A stretch of 64,000 bases of DNA from Coccinella septempunctata (GCF_907165205.1 NC_058189.1:58926270-58990269), one strand, 5' to 3'; counted from the first letter of the stretch, positions 10,036 through 22,163 are shown. The notes: generated by a model from the sequence alone, not told the origin. Translations and numbers: made by a program.

Positions 10036-10640
10036 TCATTCGGGGTAACTGAGAGCAGAGGGTAAGTGTGCGCAGTGCGTATATCTCGACTATGCAATGT
10101 ATAAAAGAGGGGTTGATTTGGGTGAAGCAAGGGCGCAGAATCGCCAATTTAGTTTTTCATAGGCGTGAGCCGTGCGACGTTTCGTTAACTTCTTATTTGT
10201 CATCAATCAAATTCACTAGTTTTCTTGTTAATTTTTAGCATCTCTGCTAATTCTGCCAGGTCCGAAGTTCCGAGTCCGACAGTGTTAAACAATATTTTAT
10301 TCGATCATGCACATATTGATCTAAATATATAATGAAAAATTTTAAATTCTCTTAGCTGCTTAACTCTATAAGAACGTCAATTCAAATTTTGGCTTACTGG
10401 GGAAAGTGTGCGCGGGTAAGTGTGCGCATAGGTTCATTATATGGGCAATAGTTCAGTGAGGAATAAATTATTACATTGTTGATTTTCTTGGTTAAGATCG
10501 ATCAATATTGTCCAATTTGTTCAGAAAAACATGAAGAGCCACCAACAGGGTAATGTATCAAGTGTTGTGTTCACCAGGAATGGTGGCACGAACAATACTG
10601 CAGTGCTTGTAAAAAGGCGCTTCTGTATTGACAATAAACA
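10036..10640 (+). mobile_element. Fragment of a possible pogo-like (CENP-B-type) element
   Basis: Begins GGGGTAACTGAGAGCAGAGG where T3 is cut off. It carries the motif GGGTAAGTGTGCGCA near 10062 and again near 10410, plus a variant GGGGAAAGTGTGCGC near 10399. A TATAAAAG at 10100-10107 is followed by a transcript-like region with a plausible splice acceptor (TTTTTAGCATCTCTG near 10235). It ends with a Cys/His-rich coding remnant. No right terminus was found, so this is at best the left part plus an internal deletion. Confidence 0.35.
10500..10631 (+). pseudogene. Cys/His zinc-binding tail, possibly of a pogo/jerky-type transposase
   Basis: The frame starting at 10500 reads DQYCPICSEKHEEPP, then a stop at 10551-10553, then CIKCCVHQEWWHEQYCSACK. 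Counting the stop as a residue, the spacing is C-x2-C-x11-C-x2-C-x2-H-x4-H-x3-C-x2-C, a plausible two-zinc cluster. Many insect DDE_1 (pogo/jerky) transposases end in such a cluster with a similar WxxCxxCxxWxHxxC pattern; that is family knowledge, not proof. It could also come from another PHD-like or RING-like protein. The stop and the short length mean it is not functional. Confidence 0.4.
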
Positions 10641-11333
10641 GCATTTCTCTAATATTGTAACATTTTGATGACATTATTTTGTAATTTGTTTTGATTGCAC
10701 GAATCCCTACAAGCAGAAAAACTGGAGACGTATGGCAGTCAATTAAACTGAACATTAGAGTGAGACGGTTGAAGGGGGGACCAAGGAGGGCATCATACAT
10801 ATTTGCCGAGAGTATTCTTAGCAGAATAAATTGAAATCTAACAGCAAAGAAACCCCGCGTTCTCGAACGACATCCTTAGACATCTATTGTTATCCGCTGC
10901 CTTGGTTCATTTTCATATTTCTCAGCCTTTCCCCCAGATTCCGCCGTTCCACCCGCTGTCATCTCTCCCCGCGTATATTATTGATCTTAATGACATATCT
11001 TCCGTTCTTCGCCCGCTGTAAGCATCCCGCTTAATATATGACCACTTATCTTAAGTATTTCCCTCTCGATATTTCAATTTTATGCCGGGGTTATTAATTC
11101 GTACAATGTTCGCTTTTTACCGTACGAATTTTACGTTTCTGATTAATCCTGCGAATGGCTGGAACAGGAATTACAGATTTAAAAGTTAAAAGGACTTTGA
11201 AATCGCGACGTGGGTATAAACTGGTCGTCAAAAGTTATGGATGTTGATGTTTTCCGAAAATGCATGTTACTGTGTCTGTTTTAAAATCGAATTTTCATCA
11301 TGGAAGGAAATGTTATCAAATGACAGAAGCCTT
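10641..11333. other. Unassigned stretch
   Basis: No repeat recognised. The 80-codon (-) and 67-codon (+) ORFs show no domain. 10840-11030 is pyrimidine-rich on the + strand. Confidence 0.4.
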
Positions 11334-11528
11334 TAGTTGGGGAGAGCAAGGAGGAAATTCGGGATTTACTCGAACGTGTCAGATTAATACAATTAGAGAT
11401 ACCTTGGACCCTGTAGAGTACCTCTACCGAACATTAGACCTGTAAATAGGGGGAATTGTCTAGGACAACAAGTCAAAATAGTGAAAAAAGAATGATCATT
11501 GTATAGACTAGAGCATGTCAGATTAAAA

Positions 11529-12825
11529 TACGAGGATATATATTAAAACATTCTTAGCCTACTATAGAACCAAACAAAATTCCAATGTCCAAATATTTTA
11601 TAACTCAACACATTCTGCTCTTAATTGAATACATTTATTACAGCGAACCTGCAAAGTCTCTAGAACTTTCAAAACAAATGTTTCTTCTTGCTCTGCAAAC
11701 CAGACCTCCAAAGCTTTTATTACCTCCTCGTTGGAAGAAAATTTTGCGACCTTTTAAACTTTGTTTCAGTTGAGGAAAGAGATGATAGTCGAATGGAGCC
11801 AAATCTGGTGAATAAGGGGGGTGTTCTAGTAATTCAAAATCCTAAATCATGATTTTTTTGCATGACAACATGAGATTTTTGTGCAGGGGCCTTGTCCTGC
11901 ACAAACGAAACACCTTTGGATAGCTTTCCGCATCTTTTCTCTTTAATTTTTTTCCCGAAAAGTGGTCAGTATTATCGATTAGTAATCTCCGGTTATTGTT
12001 CTACCCTTATCCGAAAAATCAGCATGATTGCTCCATGTCAATCCCAAAAAACTGAAGCAAGAACTTTTCCAGCAGATTTTTGGACACAAAACTCCTTAGG
12101 TCTTGGAGAACCAGAGTGTCGCCATTTCATCGATTGTTGCTTTGTTTTTGGATCGTAGAAATGTACCCAAGTCTCATCCATAGTAATAATTTGGTTTAAG
12201 AAGTCGACATCGTTTTCAAATCGAGCACCAATCGAACGCGATGCTTCTACCTCTGCGAGCTTTTGGTCAACATTGAAACATTTAGGGATTCATTTTGCAG
12301 AAATTTTTCCCATATCCAAATTGACGTGAACTATATGATGAACGCGTTCGTATGAAATATTCAGTGCTTCAGATATCCGTTTTAGCCCAATTCGACGGTC
12401 TGATAAAATCATCTCATGAACTGCATCGATATTTTCGGGGACTGACACAGAAACTGGCCTTTCCGATCGGTCATCATCTTCTATGGAAAATTTACCCTTT
12501 TTGAAGCTTGCAGTCCAATTTTTCCTGGTCGCATACGAAGAGCATTGATCACCAAGGGTATTAAGTATATCTTCGTAAATCTGCTCACCTCTTAAACCTT
12601 TCAAATACAGGTACTTGATGATGGCTCGATATTCCAATTTTTCGATTTTCACAATTTCGGTCGATCTTCTTTTTCTTTGATTTATTGCGTAACTCTGGTT
12701 TACTCTTTCGACCTCAAACTTCACACTGACACTTTTAATGAGTTATTGTTCGTTGCTATAGTAACGCAATATTTTTTTAGGCATTCAACTGGTCTAGGCT
12801 AACTAGATTTCAATACATCCACGTA
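11529..12825 (-). mobile_element. Mariner element M1
   Basis: TA is duplicated at both ends (11529-11530, 12824-12825). The terminal inverted repeats are about 30 bp: CGAGGATATATATTAAAACA on the left against CGTGGATGTATTGAAATCTA read inward from the right, followed by TTAGCCTA. At 1293 bp between the TAs it has the normal mariner length. It is inserted in L2. Confidence 0.9.
11598..12667 (-). pseudogene. Mariner DD34D transposase of M1, broken
   Basis: Runs right to left. The first codon is changed (sequence equivalent to ATGTCCACC is no longer a start), although an in-frame upstream ATG at 12724 keeps the frame open. The N-terminal half reads well to about codon 105, with the blocks IVKIEKLEYRAIIKYLYLKG and EDDDRSERPVSVSVPENIDA (bipartite helix-turn-helix region) and LKRISEALNISYERVHHIVH. 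An early stop follows NLDMGKISAK (12290), and later parts, with the catalytic MDETWVHF and QDNAPAHKS regions, lie in shifted frames. The tail equivalent to CIQLRGEYVE is near 11610. It is inactive. Confidence 0.88.
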
Positions 12826-13264
12826 TGTTTAAAAATCTAATACGCTCGAGTATGCAGAAATAACTATTTCTTATTGTTTTTTAAAAGGACCTCTGTGACT
12901 TTGCGTCACGTCTGAATTGTCAGTTTCTTGAGATGTAGCTTCCTTTGGGTCCAGTCAACATATCCTTTGAACATCTGACAACATTTTTTCACCATTTTCA
13001 ACTCTTTCGTACGGTCAGCCCCACCACGCAAACTGTCAGATTGACATGAAATCAGAGACACATAGTATCTTAATCTGACACGCTAGAGTATGTACACTTA
13101 GCGATTTTCTTTACATCTTCGAAAACCTGCAGACGCATTTCCCACCGCTGAAAGTGCATATATCATAAAAAACTTTTTTCTTTCTACCATATAATCTTCA
13201 GAATCCACTAGGCCTCCACGACGTTCGAGTAAATCCCGATTTAGCATCGTGGGCTCCCCAATTA

Positions 13265-13888
13265 CACGATGCTCGAAGGTGGTCGAACACACTGACCCTT
13301 GAAGTGCCCCGAATGTATTCGTTGTGGTACAGACATTCGAAGCTTCTCTGTCTAGCATGACACTAAGGCAGTGGCTTAAATTATATAAATAGGTATCTGT
13401 ATGCGTCCTACGTTTTCGTATTGAAAATTGATGTGACAATTATGTCAGAGTCACAGTCAGATCTCAATTATCTCACTCGTCTTTGGACAACAACAAATGT
13501 TTATGTTCCATCCCCTGTATTTATCATCAAAGCTGTTGCTACCGCAGAATTACTGCCACTATTAGACAAAATTAGCAAGGTATTTTTGTGGAAAATGGAT
13601 TGAAAACACGGTTATTCTAATGAACCAGGATACATCGTTAGATGCGTATATTGGCTTTCTTTGAAAAGATTAGATATTTTTTATTTGAAAAAACTTTTTT
13701 GTCATTTTGGTGTTGAGTGACAAGACCCTCTATATCACAAACCAAGTTTTTTCTACACCAAACTCATTCTCCGGATCTAAATGATCTATTTTCAAAATTT
13801 CTGCTTCCTAAAATATGAAATGTCTTTTCTGTGCCTATCTGTAGTATAAGGAATAGGGATAGGGAAGTACTAGACAAAAGTACTCAGA
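13265..13888. other. Unassigned stretch
   Basis: No feature recognised beyond chance ORFs (113 codons at 13098-13439 on the minus strand overlaps L2 and is an artefact of repeat sequence). Confidence 0.35.
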
Positions 13889-14056
13889 TAGGGTGTCTCA
13901 TTTGTAATAACGAAGTTTGTAGTAGGTATTTCTTCGTATAAGCGGAAGGATGCAAGAATGAAAATATTTCAGTCATACAGATCAGGCGTAAACCCTGGTA
14001 CCCAGATTTTCAGAACAATACTATAATCCGTTCTCCTTGAACGTGGGACACCCTGT
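13889..14056 (+). repeat. Repeat family J fragment J3 with a CAGGGTG-type end
   Basis: Starts AGGGTGTCTCATTTGTAATA, as J1 and J4 do, and is followed by the CCGAAG-type block in degraded form. It ends GTGGGACACCCTGTA at about 14045-14056. Noncoding. Confidence 0.4.
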
Positions 14057-15199
14057 ATACTATAGGTTCCAGATCACTCATTCTCCCAAGATACAACATA
14101 TAAGAATTATTCAATTGGCGCGTTTTCTTTCAGTTCTGAAGAAAACTGACTAATTTAATTTCACATAAGATGAAGCACAATGTAGATGTTTTTTTCATAT
14201 TTTTTTCGACGCCTTAATATCAATATTAGGTGTTGATAATCACAGCCACATTTAATTTTTCTGCAACAATATTTTTGTTACAGAGATTTTTGAAAAATGA
14301 TTTCTCATGATCTCCTATTCAACTCTTTATCAACAAATATACTATGTAAGCTATGGCTTTATTGCAAAATAAAGAAAATAGGCATGTGGCTAATAAGCTA
14401 TTTTCCAGATGTGATATTCCAAACATAATTTCCATTTGCCTACTTTATGAAGTAGGCCAATAAATAATAATTACCTTTTCGATCGAGGTCTCAATGTTTT
14501 GGTGAACGAAACTTTCAAGTCTTGGGCTCTCATTGAAACATCCTCAATGAAAAAAAAAACACTTGGTAGAACTGTTTTCCCAGTAATACCACGACGATTT
14601 GTTGAACCTTATCAATTTCCTTTCGACCCAAATAACACAAAAGCGAATCCGAATTTACCCCTACGTATACCTTCCTCGATCTCCTAATTCCCATCCTACA
14701 TTGTACCTCCCTTCATCCTTAAGGAGTTCATAAAATTCTATGGCATACGATTCCGGGTTCTCATCAGCAAATACACATAAAATAGACATCTCATTCCTGT
14801 TGTACCCCCCCGTTCGTATTTCACGAATATTCCACTTGATTATGGCCCCCCTCTGAGCTTCACTTCTCCATATTACATATTCCTGTGCCGCTGTTTTGTA
14901 CGACACAAGAAAGATTAATTTCTGGAGTCACATAAATCTGAGCAAGGCATAATGCACATATTACAGAGGATTTGATGAGATCAGCGGTTTGCCGAGTACC
15001 TAAGGGGTCCGTTCATTGTGTTCTCGAGAGGTGTTGTGACGTACCCAAAGGGCCAGGGCCATTGTGTGTGCGGATAATTCCAATCACTATTGATGTATTG
15101 ATTATATTGGGGATACCAGGGCCGGAGTAGCCGTGCTGAAACGCATACGGTTTGGATGGGAATAAAGTTGTCTAGAAAATTTTCGAGAACTTTTTAATA
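14057..15199. other. Unassigned, partly non-repetitive
   Basis: The 81-codon minus-strand ORF at 14661-14906 has a fairly protein-like composition but no recognised domain. 14930-15170 is less AT-rich and single-copy in the window. No gene is called. Confidence 0.3.
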
Positions 15200-15201
15200 T
15201 A

Positions 15202-15753
15202 CAGGGTGTCCCAAAACTAGTGAATCAAACGTCACACCACGATAGAGTAGATCAAATATTATCGAATGACACCAACATTAGTTCACCGAAAATGTACCGT
15301 TTCCAAAATAATCAGAATTTTTTTAAAATACCTAAAGTTGCCGATTTTCGAACTATTTTTCTTAATCACAGGGCCAGTGTGGGAAAAAGGATATCGATTT
15401 TAAATTATATTGAACTAAGATTATTGTTTTATCTCCACTAATTGAAATTATTTCAAGTAGTTAATCGATAACCTAAACAAATGTAAATTAAAACAATTGT
15501 TTTTTCTACATGATTTTTATTACTCAGAATAAACCTCCTCTATAGGGGTGATAATATGGGAGATATGGGAGATATGGAGATATGGGAGACAAATTGGCCT
15601 TGTGATTGAAAAATAGTTCGAAAATCAGCAACTTTAGGTTAGGTTTTTTCAGAAAAGGTACATTTTCGCTCAACTAATGTTGGTGTCATTCGATAGTATT
15701 TGATCTACTCTATCGTGGTGTGACATTTGATTCACTAGTTTTGGGACAGCCTG
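15202..15753. mobile_element. Foldback MITE family I
   Basis: 552 bp between TA dinucleotides (15200-15201, 15754-15755). The left arm CAGGGTGTCCCAAAACTAGT and the right end ACTAGTTTTGGGACAGCCTG are inverted. The arms match for roughly 100 bp or more, through TCACACCACGATAGAGTAGA and GAATGACACCAACATTAGTT. The loop contains a small tandem array of ATATGGGAG at 15556-15590. The 73-codon ORF is an arm artefact. Confidence 0.8.
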
Positions 15754-15755
15754 TA

Positions 15756-16062
15756 TATGGGATGTTCTCATTCGAAGTAATTAAAGGGTGGGTAAAAAAT
15801 AACGCATGTTTCATCTTTATTTAGTGTTTTCTAGAAAAATGCTAGAACAGGTCTATTTTTATTTCACATTAATCTACTTTTCATGTATAATTATGAGGAC
15901 GGAAGGTTTGTCATGAAGGGTAGTTGAGGTTTTCCGAATTTTTGTTCCTTAGGATGATTTCGTCATTAATGGAGTTTTTATCAACTTGTTTTTCATTATA
16001 TTATAGGAATGATTTGTTCGAGCTTTTACTTTCTTAACGTATGTATTATGAAGTCCATGATA
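15756..16062. other. Unassigned stretch
   Basis: AT-rich; nothing recognised. Confidence 0.45.
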
Positions 16063-17284
16063 TATACTCCATTAACTTTTATTTTAGAATTCGGTTGGCC
16101 ATGGAAATTTGACACATTCCACTTTGTATAGTACGAAAATGTGGGGTTTTGACGCTTGTCAAAACATTTTTGGGCTTTAAATTAGCGCTATGTTGTCCGT
16201 TTTACGTAAGAGTCTCAGTAATTATGTATTTTATATTATGTCGAATCATTTCGGAAAATAATGTGTCAACTATGTGACGAACATAGTTGACGTTTATACC
16301 AACTGATTGAAAGCATAACAATTCTAGTTATCTGCATGGAAAATACAAGAGATCAGTTTTTGAGTATTTTTATTTTTGCTATGGACGAAAATTGAATTAT
16401 TGACACATATAATATGCAGTAGCTTGAGGAAAGTTAATGTTGGTATCTTCTTTGGCTGAAGTTTGAATACGTTACATCAATTGTAGATTTCAAAAATATT
16501 AACCCGAAGATGAAATGCATATGATGCAGTGGTTGGGAATGGGTATTTCTTGAAGGAATTAACGTATAACTACAAAAATGTTGAATTCTTCAACAAAAAT
16601 CATCTTGCATCAATGGAAATCAAAAGAATTGAAGGAAGTTTCAAGGAAAGAGGAACTTCACCTTTAAACAAAAATTTCACATGAAGTAACAATTAACTGG
16701 ACAACTGGCTCGTATTTATAGCTGTTTATTTTTGATACTTTTATATAATAATAATAATTATATATTTATGGATCCCTCAAGACATGTATAGGAGAACTCA
16801 AATGAAAAATAGAAAAATTTATTTTCTGGAACTTATTCTACGATGACATTAACCGAGAATCCTATAGCAACTTTTCGCATTCGTTCACCCTAAAATAAAA
16901 TTCTCAAATGCCACCACTTCTTTGGGACTGCCAATTGAAGGAAATTCTTTGTCATCCTCTTCATTCACAATCTTTCTGATTGTGGAAACGTGCAGCTAAA
17001 ATATAAGTCGTTTAGATTCAGATGAAACATTATATATATTCACTTACATTGAATATTTTCACTACCGTCTGATATATTGAAGATATCAGAATATCAGGGT
17101 TAGCTATTATTTGAATGAGTGGACCTGAATTCTTAATAGCACTTCTTGAAACCCTGTTCTCTCTTTTTTTATCACTTTCTGCATTCTTGTAATATTAATT
17201 GATATTAGTTGTGGCAACGGCGTTATGACATTAACGACATTTCATGAGGGCCAATCTTACTCTGTTCTAGTTAAGAAAACTTGC
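16063..17284 (-). mobile_element. Family B transposon, copy B1 (right end lost)
   Basis: The left end TATACTCCATTAACTTTTAT is followed by TCGGTTGGCCATGG. The body is collinear with B3. Similarity stops at 17284, before the inverted right end. Read on the minus strand it retains a transposase-like N-terminus: first exon near 17195-17060 (ATG changed to an ATGCAG start, then frame breaks), an intron, and a second exon at about 16996-16881 reading VSTIRKIVNEEDDKEFPSIG with some substitutions. An (AAT)n tract lies near 16745. Confidence 0.7.
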
Positions 17285-18424
17285 AGGTGCACCCGTGACC
17301 CCCCTCCCCTTGGGTGCGCCAATGGGATACATATTACCATCTTCACTCTGAGAGTTAAAAAATACTAAATAAAACAAACGCACCAACTAAATAACGCTCT
17401 TATATTGATTTGCGAATACTTATATTTTTTCCAGATTTTTGCAGCGAGTACGGCCCTGGTGATCGAAATACCAGCGAAATCAAACCGATTGCAAAATGGA
17501 GGGCAGGTCCGCTTTGTGCTCGAGTACATTGTTAAGGCCGATTTGGCAAAGTCAAAATCTATTGATGTTTGTATTTAGTTGTGGCTTTTCGTGGAGCATT
17601 CAGTGCAGACCCCATTAGGCCGAATTAGATGATTTATGTCGGGGAAGAATCGCAGCCGATGAGATGAATTCATTTTCGGAGATGTTATCTGGCCGTTTTC
17701 GGAAGATTGCCGTTTGTCGAAATCGTGGACTTAACCATTTAGCATTTTCGCGTATCGAGTAGGCGGGCATCCAAATGGGAAATTTTTTGGAGTGTCTGTA
17801 TGGATGGAAAATGTTTCGTTTTATGTTTAATATCAATAAGGGATCTGCTCGATTAGAAAATGACTCATCTGGAATAAGCTGCTCTTTGGGAGGACTGCCC
17901 CATTTATGACTATACTCAGCTTGATTTTGATTTATGTCTGACGAAATCAATGGAAGCTTTAAAAAAAATTCTTCGTTAAGTATGCTCTGTGATTAAACTT
18001 GTTTTTTTTTACTTGAATCACTTCATGTTCCAAAAATGAAAATATCTAAACATCTGAACAAGTTGCCAGCAGGTTCAATAACGATTTCTGTCAACGTTCG
18101 AAAAAGATTTCTTTCATTGAGTAAGATTTTCTGATGATTTCCATACGTCAAAGACTATTGTCTTCTCATTTCTGAAGTAGTATTCAATAATGAACGTATT
18201 TGCTGATAATTTCAGACAACAATACAGAATGCTTACTTGACAGTTCACCTGGGAATATTTTTCAAGTCTCATGCAGGTTGATGACTGGAGACCAAATTCC
18301 ATTATCAAGAAATATGTTGACTTTGTTTATAAAATTCGAAATTTCTATTAATTAATAAAATTAATTTATTAATAGAAAGATATAACCATTTTAAGTTGTC
18401 ATAATGCGATGTAACATCTCTGGA
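17285..18424. other. Non-repetitive stretch between B1 and B2
   Basis: Starts with a short GC-rich inverted pair (GGTGCACCCGTGA near 17286 and TTGGGTGCGCC near 17318). 17440-17960 is single-copy and less AT-rich; its 111-codon minus ORF (17615-17950) shows no domain. It may be old host sequence. Confidence 0.35.
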
Positions 18425-19312
18425 AAAACATTCACGTTTATAAAAGCGCTATCTGTTGGCCATGTAAATTTTATACATTCCCCAGTACGAAAATATGAGA
18501 TAATTACGCTTGTAGAAACATTTTTCGGTTTTAAATTAGCGCTATTTTGTGAGTTCTACGTAAAAGTTTCATGAATTTTGTATTTTATCACAAGACCAAA
18601 GCACATCGGAAATTATAAATTCGAATATATGTGATACACAAAATTGACGTAATCAAAATTGACTGAAAGGATTCCAAATCTACATTACTACTTATTTTCA
18701 TGGAAAAAACAAGAGATCAGTTTTTTTTAAAATTCATTTTTACTATAGAAGAAATTTGAATTATTGACACATAATATGCTGTTGCGTGAGAAGAGTTAAT
18801 GTTCAATTTTGGCTATAGGTTGATGAAGACATTACACCAGTTGTTGAATTGAAAAAAAATCATCCCAATGATGAGATACATCTGGTGCAGTGATAGGGAA
18901 TGGGTATCTGTCAAGGGAATTAATGGACAATTACAAAAATATTGAATTCTTCAACAAAACTCATCTTGCATTAATGGAAGTCAAAATTGTTAAAGTGAGT
19001 TCAAAGGGAAGAGGAATTTCACCTTTGAACAAAAATTTCACACAAATTAACAATTGACAGGACTACTGGCTCATATTTGTTGCTGATGAAGGTCTTTTCT
19101 AAAAGATCATATGTCACCAACTTTTTGGGTATCCCAATAAAAGGAAATTATTTATCATACTCTTCATTCACAATCTTTCTGATTATGGATACATTCAGCT
19201 AAAATATAAGTAGTTTAGATTTGGACAAAATATAATATCAATTTACTTACATTGAATATGCTCGATTATTTCATGACCAACCGAGTACTTTCATAAAATT
19301 GAATGGAGTATA
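18425..19312 (-). mobile_element. Family B transposon, copy B2, old and internally deleted
   Basis: Diverged from B3 but collinear from GTTGGCCATG (about 18455) through ACAAGAGATCAG and the block ATCTTTCTGATTATGGA near 19170. It then jumps straight to the right end CCAACCGAGTA...GAATGGAGTATAT at 19312. The first coding exon region is deleted. Confidence 0.65.
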
Positions 19313-20239
19313 TGTAACATGAACTCTCCTTAGTATAAAAGAAACGCAATGAAATTCACAAAATTGTACAAATCGGTGTTTATGTACATACAAGAAAAAG
19401 GAAATCAAGGTGGTTCAGAACTCTCATCCATTTCTCGTTTCTCAGGTCCAGTTCTTCTTAAATTCACAGCAATATTTCATATCATTCCAATGTTGCCCCG
19501 TATAGGCAAAAATGGCCTTATGTGTATAATTTACCGCCATCAAAAACCGTATCATTATCGCATTTATCAAGAGAACGGCCCAATTAAATATAAATTTTCA
19601 AAAGGCCTTATATTTTCATTGCGGAATCATTATCATTAGTCATGTACTAGTGAAGGCACTATCTAACCACGCGAATTATGACAATTAACAGGTGATTATT
19701 CTGTTGATATCACTGTTATTTCAAATATTAATCAGCAGTGGCAATCGTAAACGAAGAAGTTATGGTAAAATATTCATCAAGGAAGGCGCTGGGTAACGCC
19801 TTGAAGGATGGGCTTGAAATTCAGTTTTATTATTATTTTTTGTTTTGTTTTTTATAAGAGGAATTAATTGTTTCACTTTCAATTCAATGGAAGGTCATGG
19901 AAAGCGTTATTAAACTGAACTGGTGAGATGCATAGAGTGCAATAGTCTGAACAGTGGCAGGCATAAGACAGTATCCTCCTTTTACTGCATCATCCTAATG
20001 TATACAAGGTGTTACACCTTTTTTTTAGAATCAAATGTCGATAGCATGTTTATTCTCGAGACAAACATGTTCTATAAACCAGAAGGCCTGACAAGTACTA
20101 AAGTGTTAGTGCCTGAAGTGCTTTTTTCCTAGAGAATGGAGACTTGATTTTTCGTAGGAGCCAAGATTACTAAGCACTAAGAAATATTTTAGAAAAATAA
20201 GGTTCATTCTTCGGATTTTTATGATTAAAATTGTATTCA
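19313..20239. other. Unassigned stretch
   Basis: The 96-codon ORF at 19349-19639 and the 69-codon ORF at 19923-20132 have no recognised domain. No repeat recognised. Confidence 0.35.
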
Positions 20240-21748
20240 ACTGGAAGAGAAAGTTCTTTACTTTATTCCAGTGCTTTTCTCATTCTCATCAACCTCTATA
20301 AGAACAAAGGCGATACGTCAAATTGTAACTATTACAGGGGCATATCGTTGCTTAGCGTGGCCGGCAAAATTCTCTCGAAGATTATGGCTAATCGTATGAT
20401 TCCACTCTTAGAAAAGCTTTTACCTGAATCCCAGTACGGCTTTCGATCAAATTGAGGTACAGTGGACCTAATTTTCACCCTGCGACAGCTGCAAGAGAAG
20501 GCCGTGAACAGCAATCAAGAATATAAACAGCCTACATCGATTTAAGTAAAGCCTTCGACTCGGTGAATCGGACAGCGCTATGGAAAATCATGGGACGCCT
20601 TGGAGTAACCGAAAAATTCTTAGCAGTGTGTAAAAGCCTTCTTACCAACAACACTGCTAGAATACAGCATAATGGCTCTATAACCGACCATTTCTTCACC
20701 AATTCTGGAACAAAATAAGGCTGCGTGTTAGCGCCTTTACAGTTCAATATTTTCGCCATAGCTGTCTCGATAATTGCTGACATGAGTATGCCTGTAAGAG
20801 GTGTTGGAATAAGATTCAGATTTGATGGAGGCCTATTTAACCTGAAGCGCCTCAGAGCAAAAACCCGTTCAAAGTTTATCACGGAACTTCAATATGCAGA
20901 CGACTGCGCACTTATCTCTAGCAGCCCAGAGGATCTACAGATAATGCTGGACACCTATAAACATATTTACGAAGTTTAAGGCCTTAGACTCAATATCGAC
21001 AAAACCAAAATCCTGGTAAGTCCGCCAGAAAGCCTAGAACAGGTCGAGCAGTTCATACACTTGGGAAGCTTCAGAAATACTAGGGCTTACCCTACCCAGA
21101 CAAGGAAATACACAACCGTATCAATTCGGCATCACGGGCATTTTGGAAGCTAAAGGTCAGGGTGTTTCAAAATCAAGACCTCAATCTGAAGACCAAGACT
21201 GCTGTTTACAAAGCAGTGGTCCTCCCAACGCTTCTTTACGGAAGCGAAAGCTGGACGCCCTACAGGCGACATATTAAACAGCTTGAACAAACGCAACAAC
21301 GTCATCTAAGACAGATAATGCACATCACATGGTTCCACAAAGTTTCGAATGCAGAAGTTGCGCGAGTTGTACAACAATTTAGACTCAAGTAACAAGGGCC
21401 CGACTCAGATGGAGCGGCCACATTCTGAGGATGCAAGACACAAGACTCCCCAAAATAGCTGTGTATGGCGAATTGACAGAGGGAGCCTGGAAACCAGGAG
21501 GCCAGTATAAGCGGTTTAAGGATACACTAAGTCAATCCCTAAAATCAATTAATGCCAATCATAACTGGGAACAACTAGCGTTGGACAGGTCACAGTGGAG
21601 GTCTATGGTTCACAGTTATAATGGAGACTCGAGAAGGATACAGCGGCGGCCAGATCTGGTTGGCGACTATCCATGCCCGGAGTGTGGAAGGATCTGTAGG
21701 TCACAGTTGGGTCTCTTCAGTCACAGGTGGTCACAAAATCGCAATTAG
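20240..21748 (+). pseudogene. LINE reverse transcriptase, C-terminal two thirds, broken
   Basis: The enzyme would copy its own RNA into DNA at a nicked target. Order of motifs: NYYRGISLLSVAGKILSKIM and ESQYGFRSN (20330-20452), then LSKAFDSVNRTALWKIMGRL (20545-20605), then the catalytic box ELQYADDCALIS near 20884-20920 with both Asp present. Next come the thumb and connection region (TAVYKAVVLPTLLYGSESW near 21195) and a final CPECGRICRS...H zinc motif near 21676-21735. Stops or shifts occur after FRSN (20453), within the 20530 region, at SGTK (20717) and near 20979, 21055 and 21392. The clade (R1/Jockey/CR1 side or other) is not settled. Dead. Confidence 0.85.
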
Positions 21749-21830
21749 CCCTAAGAAATTATAAGTCTGTTCTTTTTTTATGTCTTTTTGTAGATTTACT
21801 CCCGGTAACGGGATACAGCAATGATCTCGA
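20240..21830 (+). mobile_element. Non-LTR retrotransposon (LINE), 5'-truncated, copy 1
   Basis: Carries the reverse transcriptase domain onward to the C-terminal zinc knuckle and about 80 bases of 3' trailer. It ends CCCGGTAACGGGATACAGCA then ATGAT near 21826. Copy 2 (43212-43641) ends at the same point with an (ATG)n tail, so the tail is a short trinucleotide repeat, not poly(A). The 5' part with endonuclease is absent. Confidence 0.85.
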
Positions 21831-22077
21831 CTAAATTACCAGCCCATGCTGAGCAAGGCTAGTTGAACAGTTCTAGTTGAAGCTCAACTTTGACATTGAG
21901 TGTTAAACCCACCCGCTGGGTTTAATACTCAATGACTTTAACAATTCCGTACAATTTTGGCAGGTTGAACTCGATTCGAATTTGAACTATACAACCGGTC
22001 CTTAATATTTTAATTTTTTATTTTTGAGCTCTGAATTCAATTTGAATTAAATCTCGAAGATTATAGCTTATCGTCTT

Positions 22078-22163
22078 ATTCGAAAAAATTGGTAAAGGAA
22101 AAAATTGTTTCTTTTGACCTCAAGAATCTACTGCTGAAATATTTGTACGATTCAAAGACCCTG
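22078..22163 (+). repeat. MITE family A fragment A4 (right end)
   Basis: Matches the last 85 bases of A1: GGTAAAGGAAAAAATTGTTT, then ACGATTCAAAGACCCTG at the end. It is directly followed by TATA and the left end of C1. Confidence 0.6.

Larger units (their letters stand above)
11336..13262. mobile_element. MITE family L, copy L2, split by mariner M1
   Basis: The left half (11336-11528) matches the left half of L1 from GTTGGGGAG through TCGGGATTTACTCG and AGACCTGTAAATAGGGGGAA. The right half (about 13060-13262) matches the right half of L1 through AATCTGACACGCT and GAGTAAATCCCGA to CTCCCCAAT. TA lies at 11334-11335 and 13263-13264. M1 occupies 11529-12825. The extra 230 bases between M1 and the right half have no counterpart in L1, so L2 was longer or took another insertion. 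Confidence 0.6.

Noticed and set aside
13098..13439. 113-codon minus-strand ORF
   Set aside because: Mostly the right half of MITE L2; the equivalent in L1 (1181-1411) has a different frame and sequence.
17286..17328. Short GC-rich inverted repeat as a terminator or tRNA-like structure
   Set aside because: Only about 10 bp pair, with no tRNA loops or promoter boxes.
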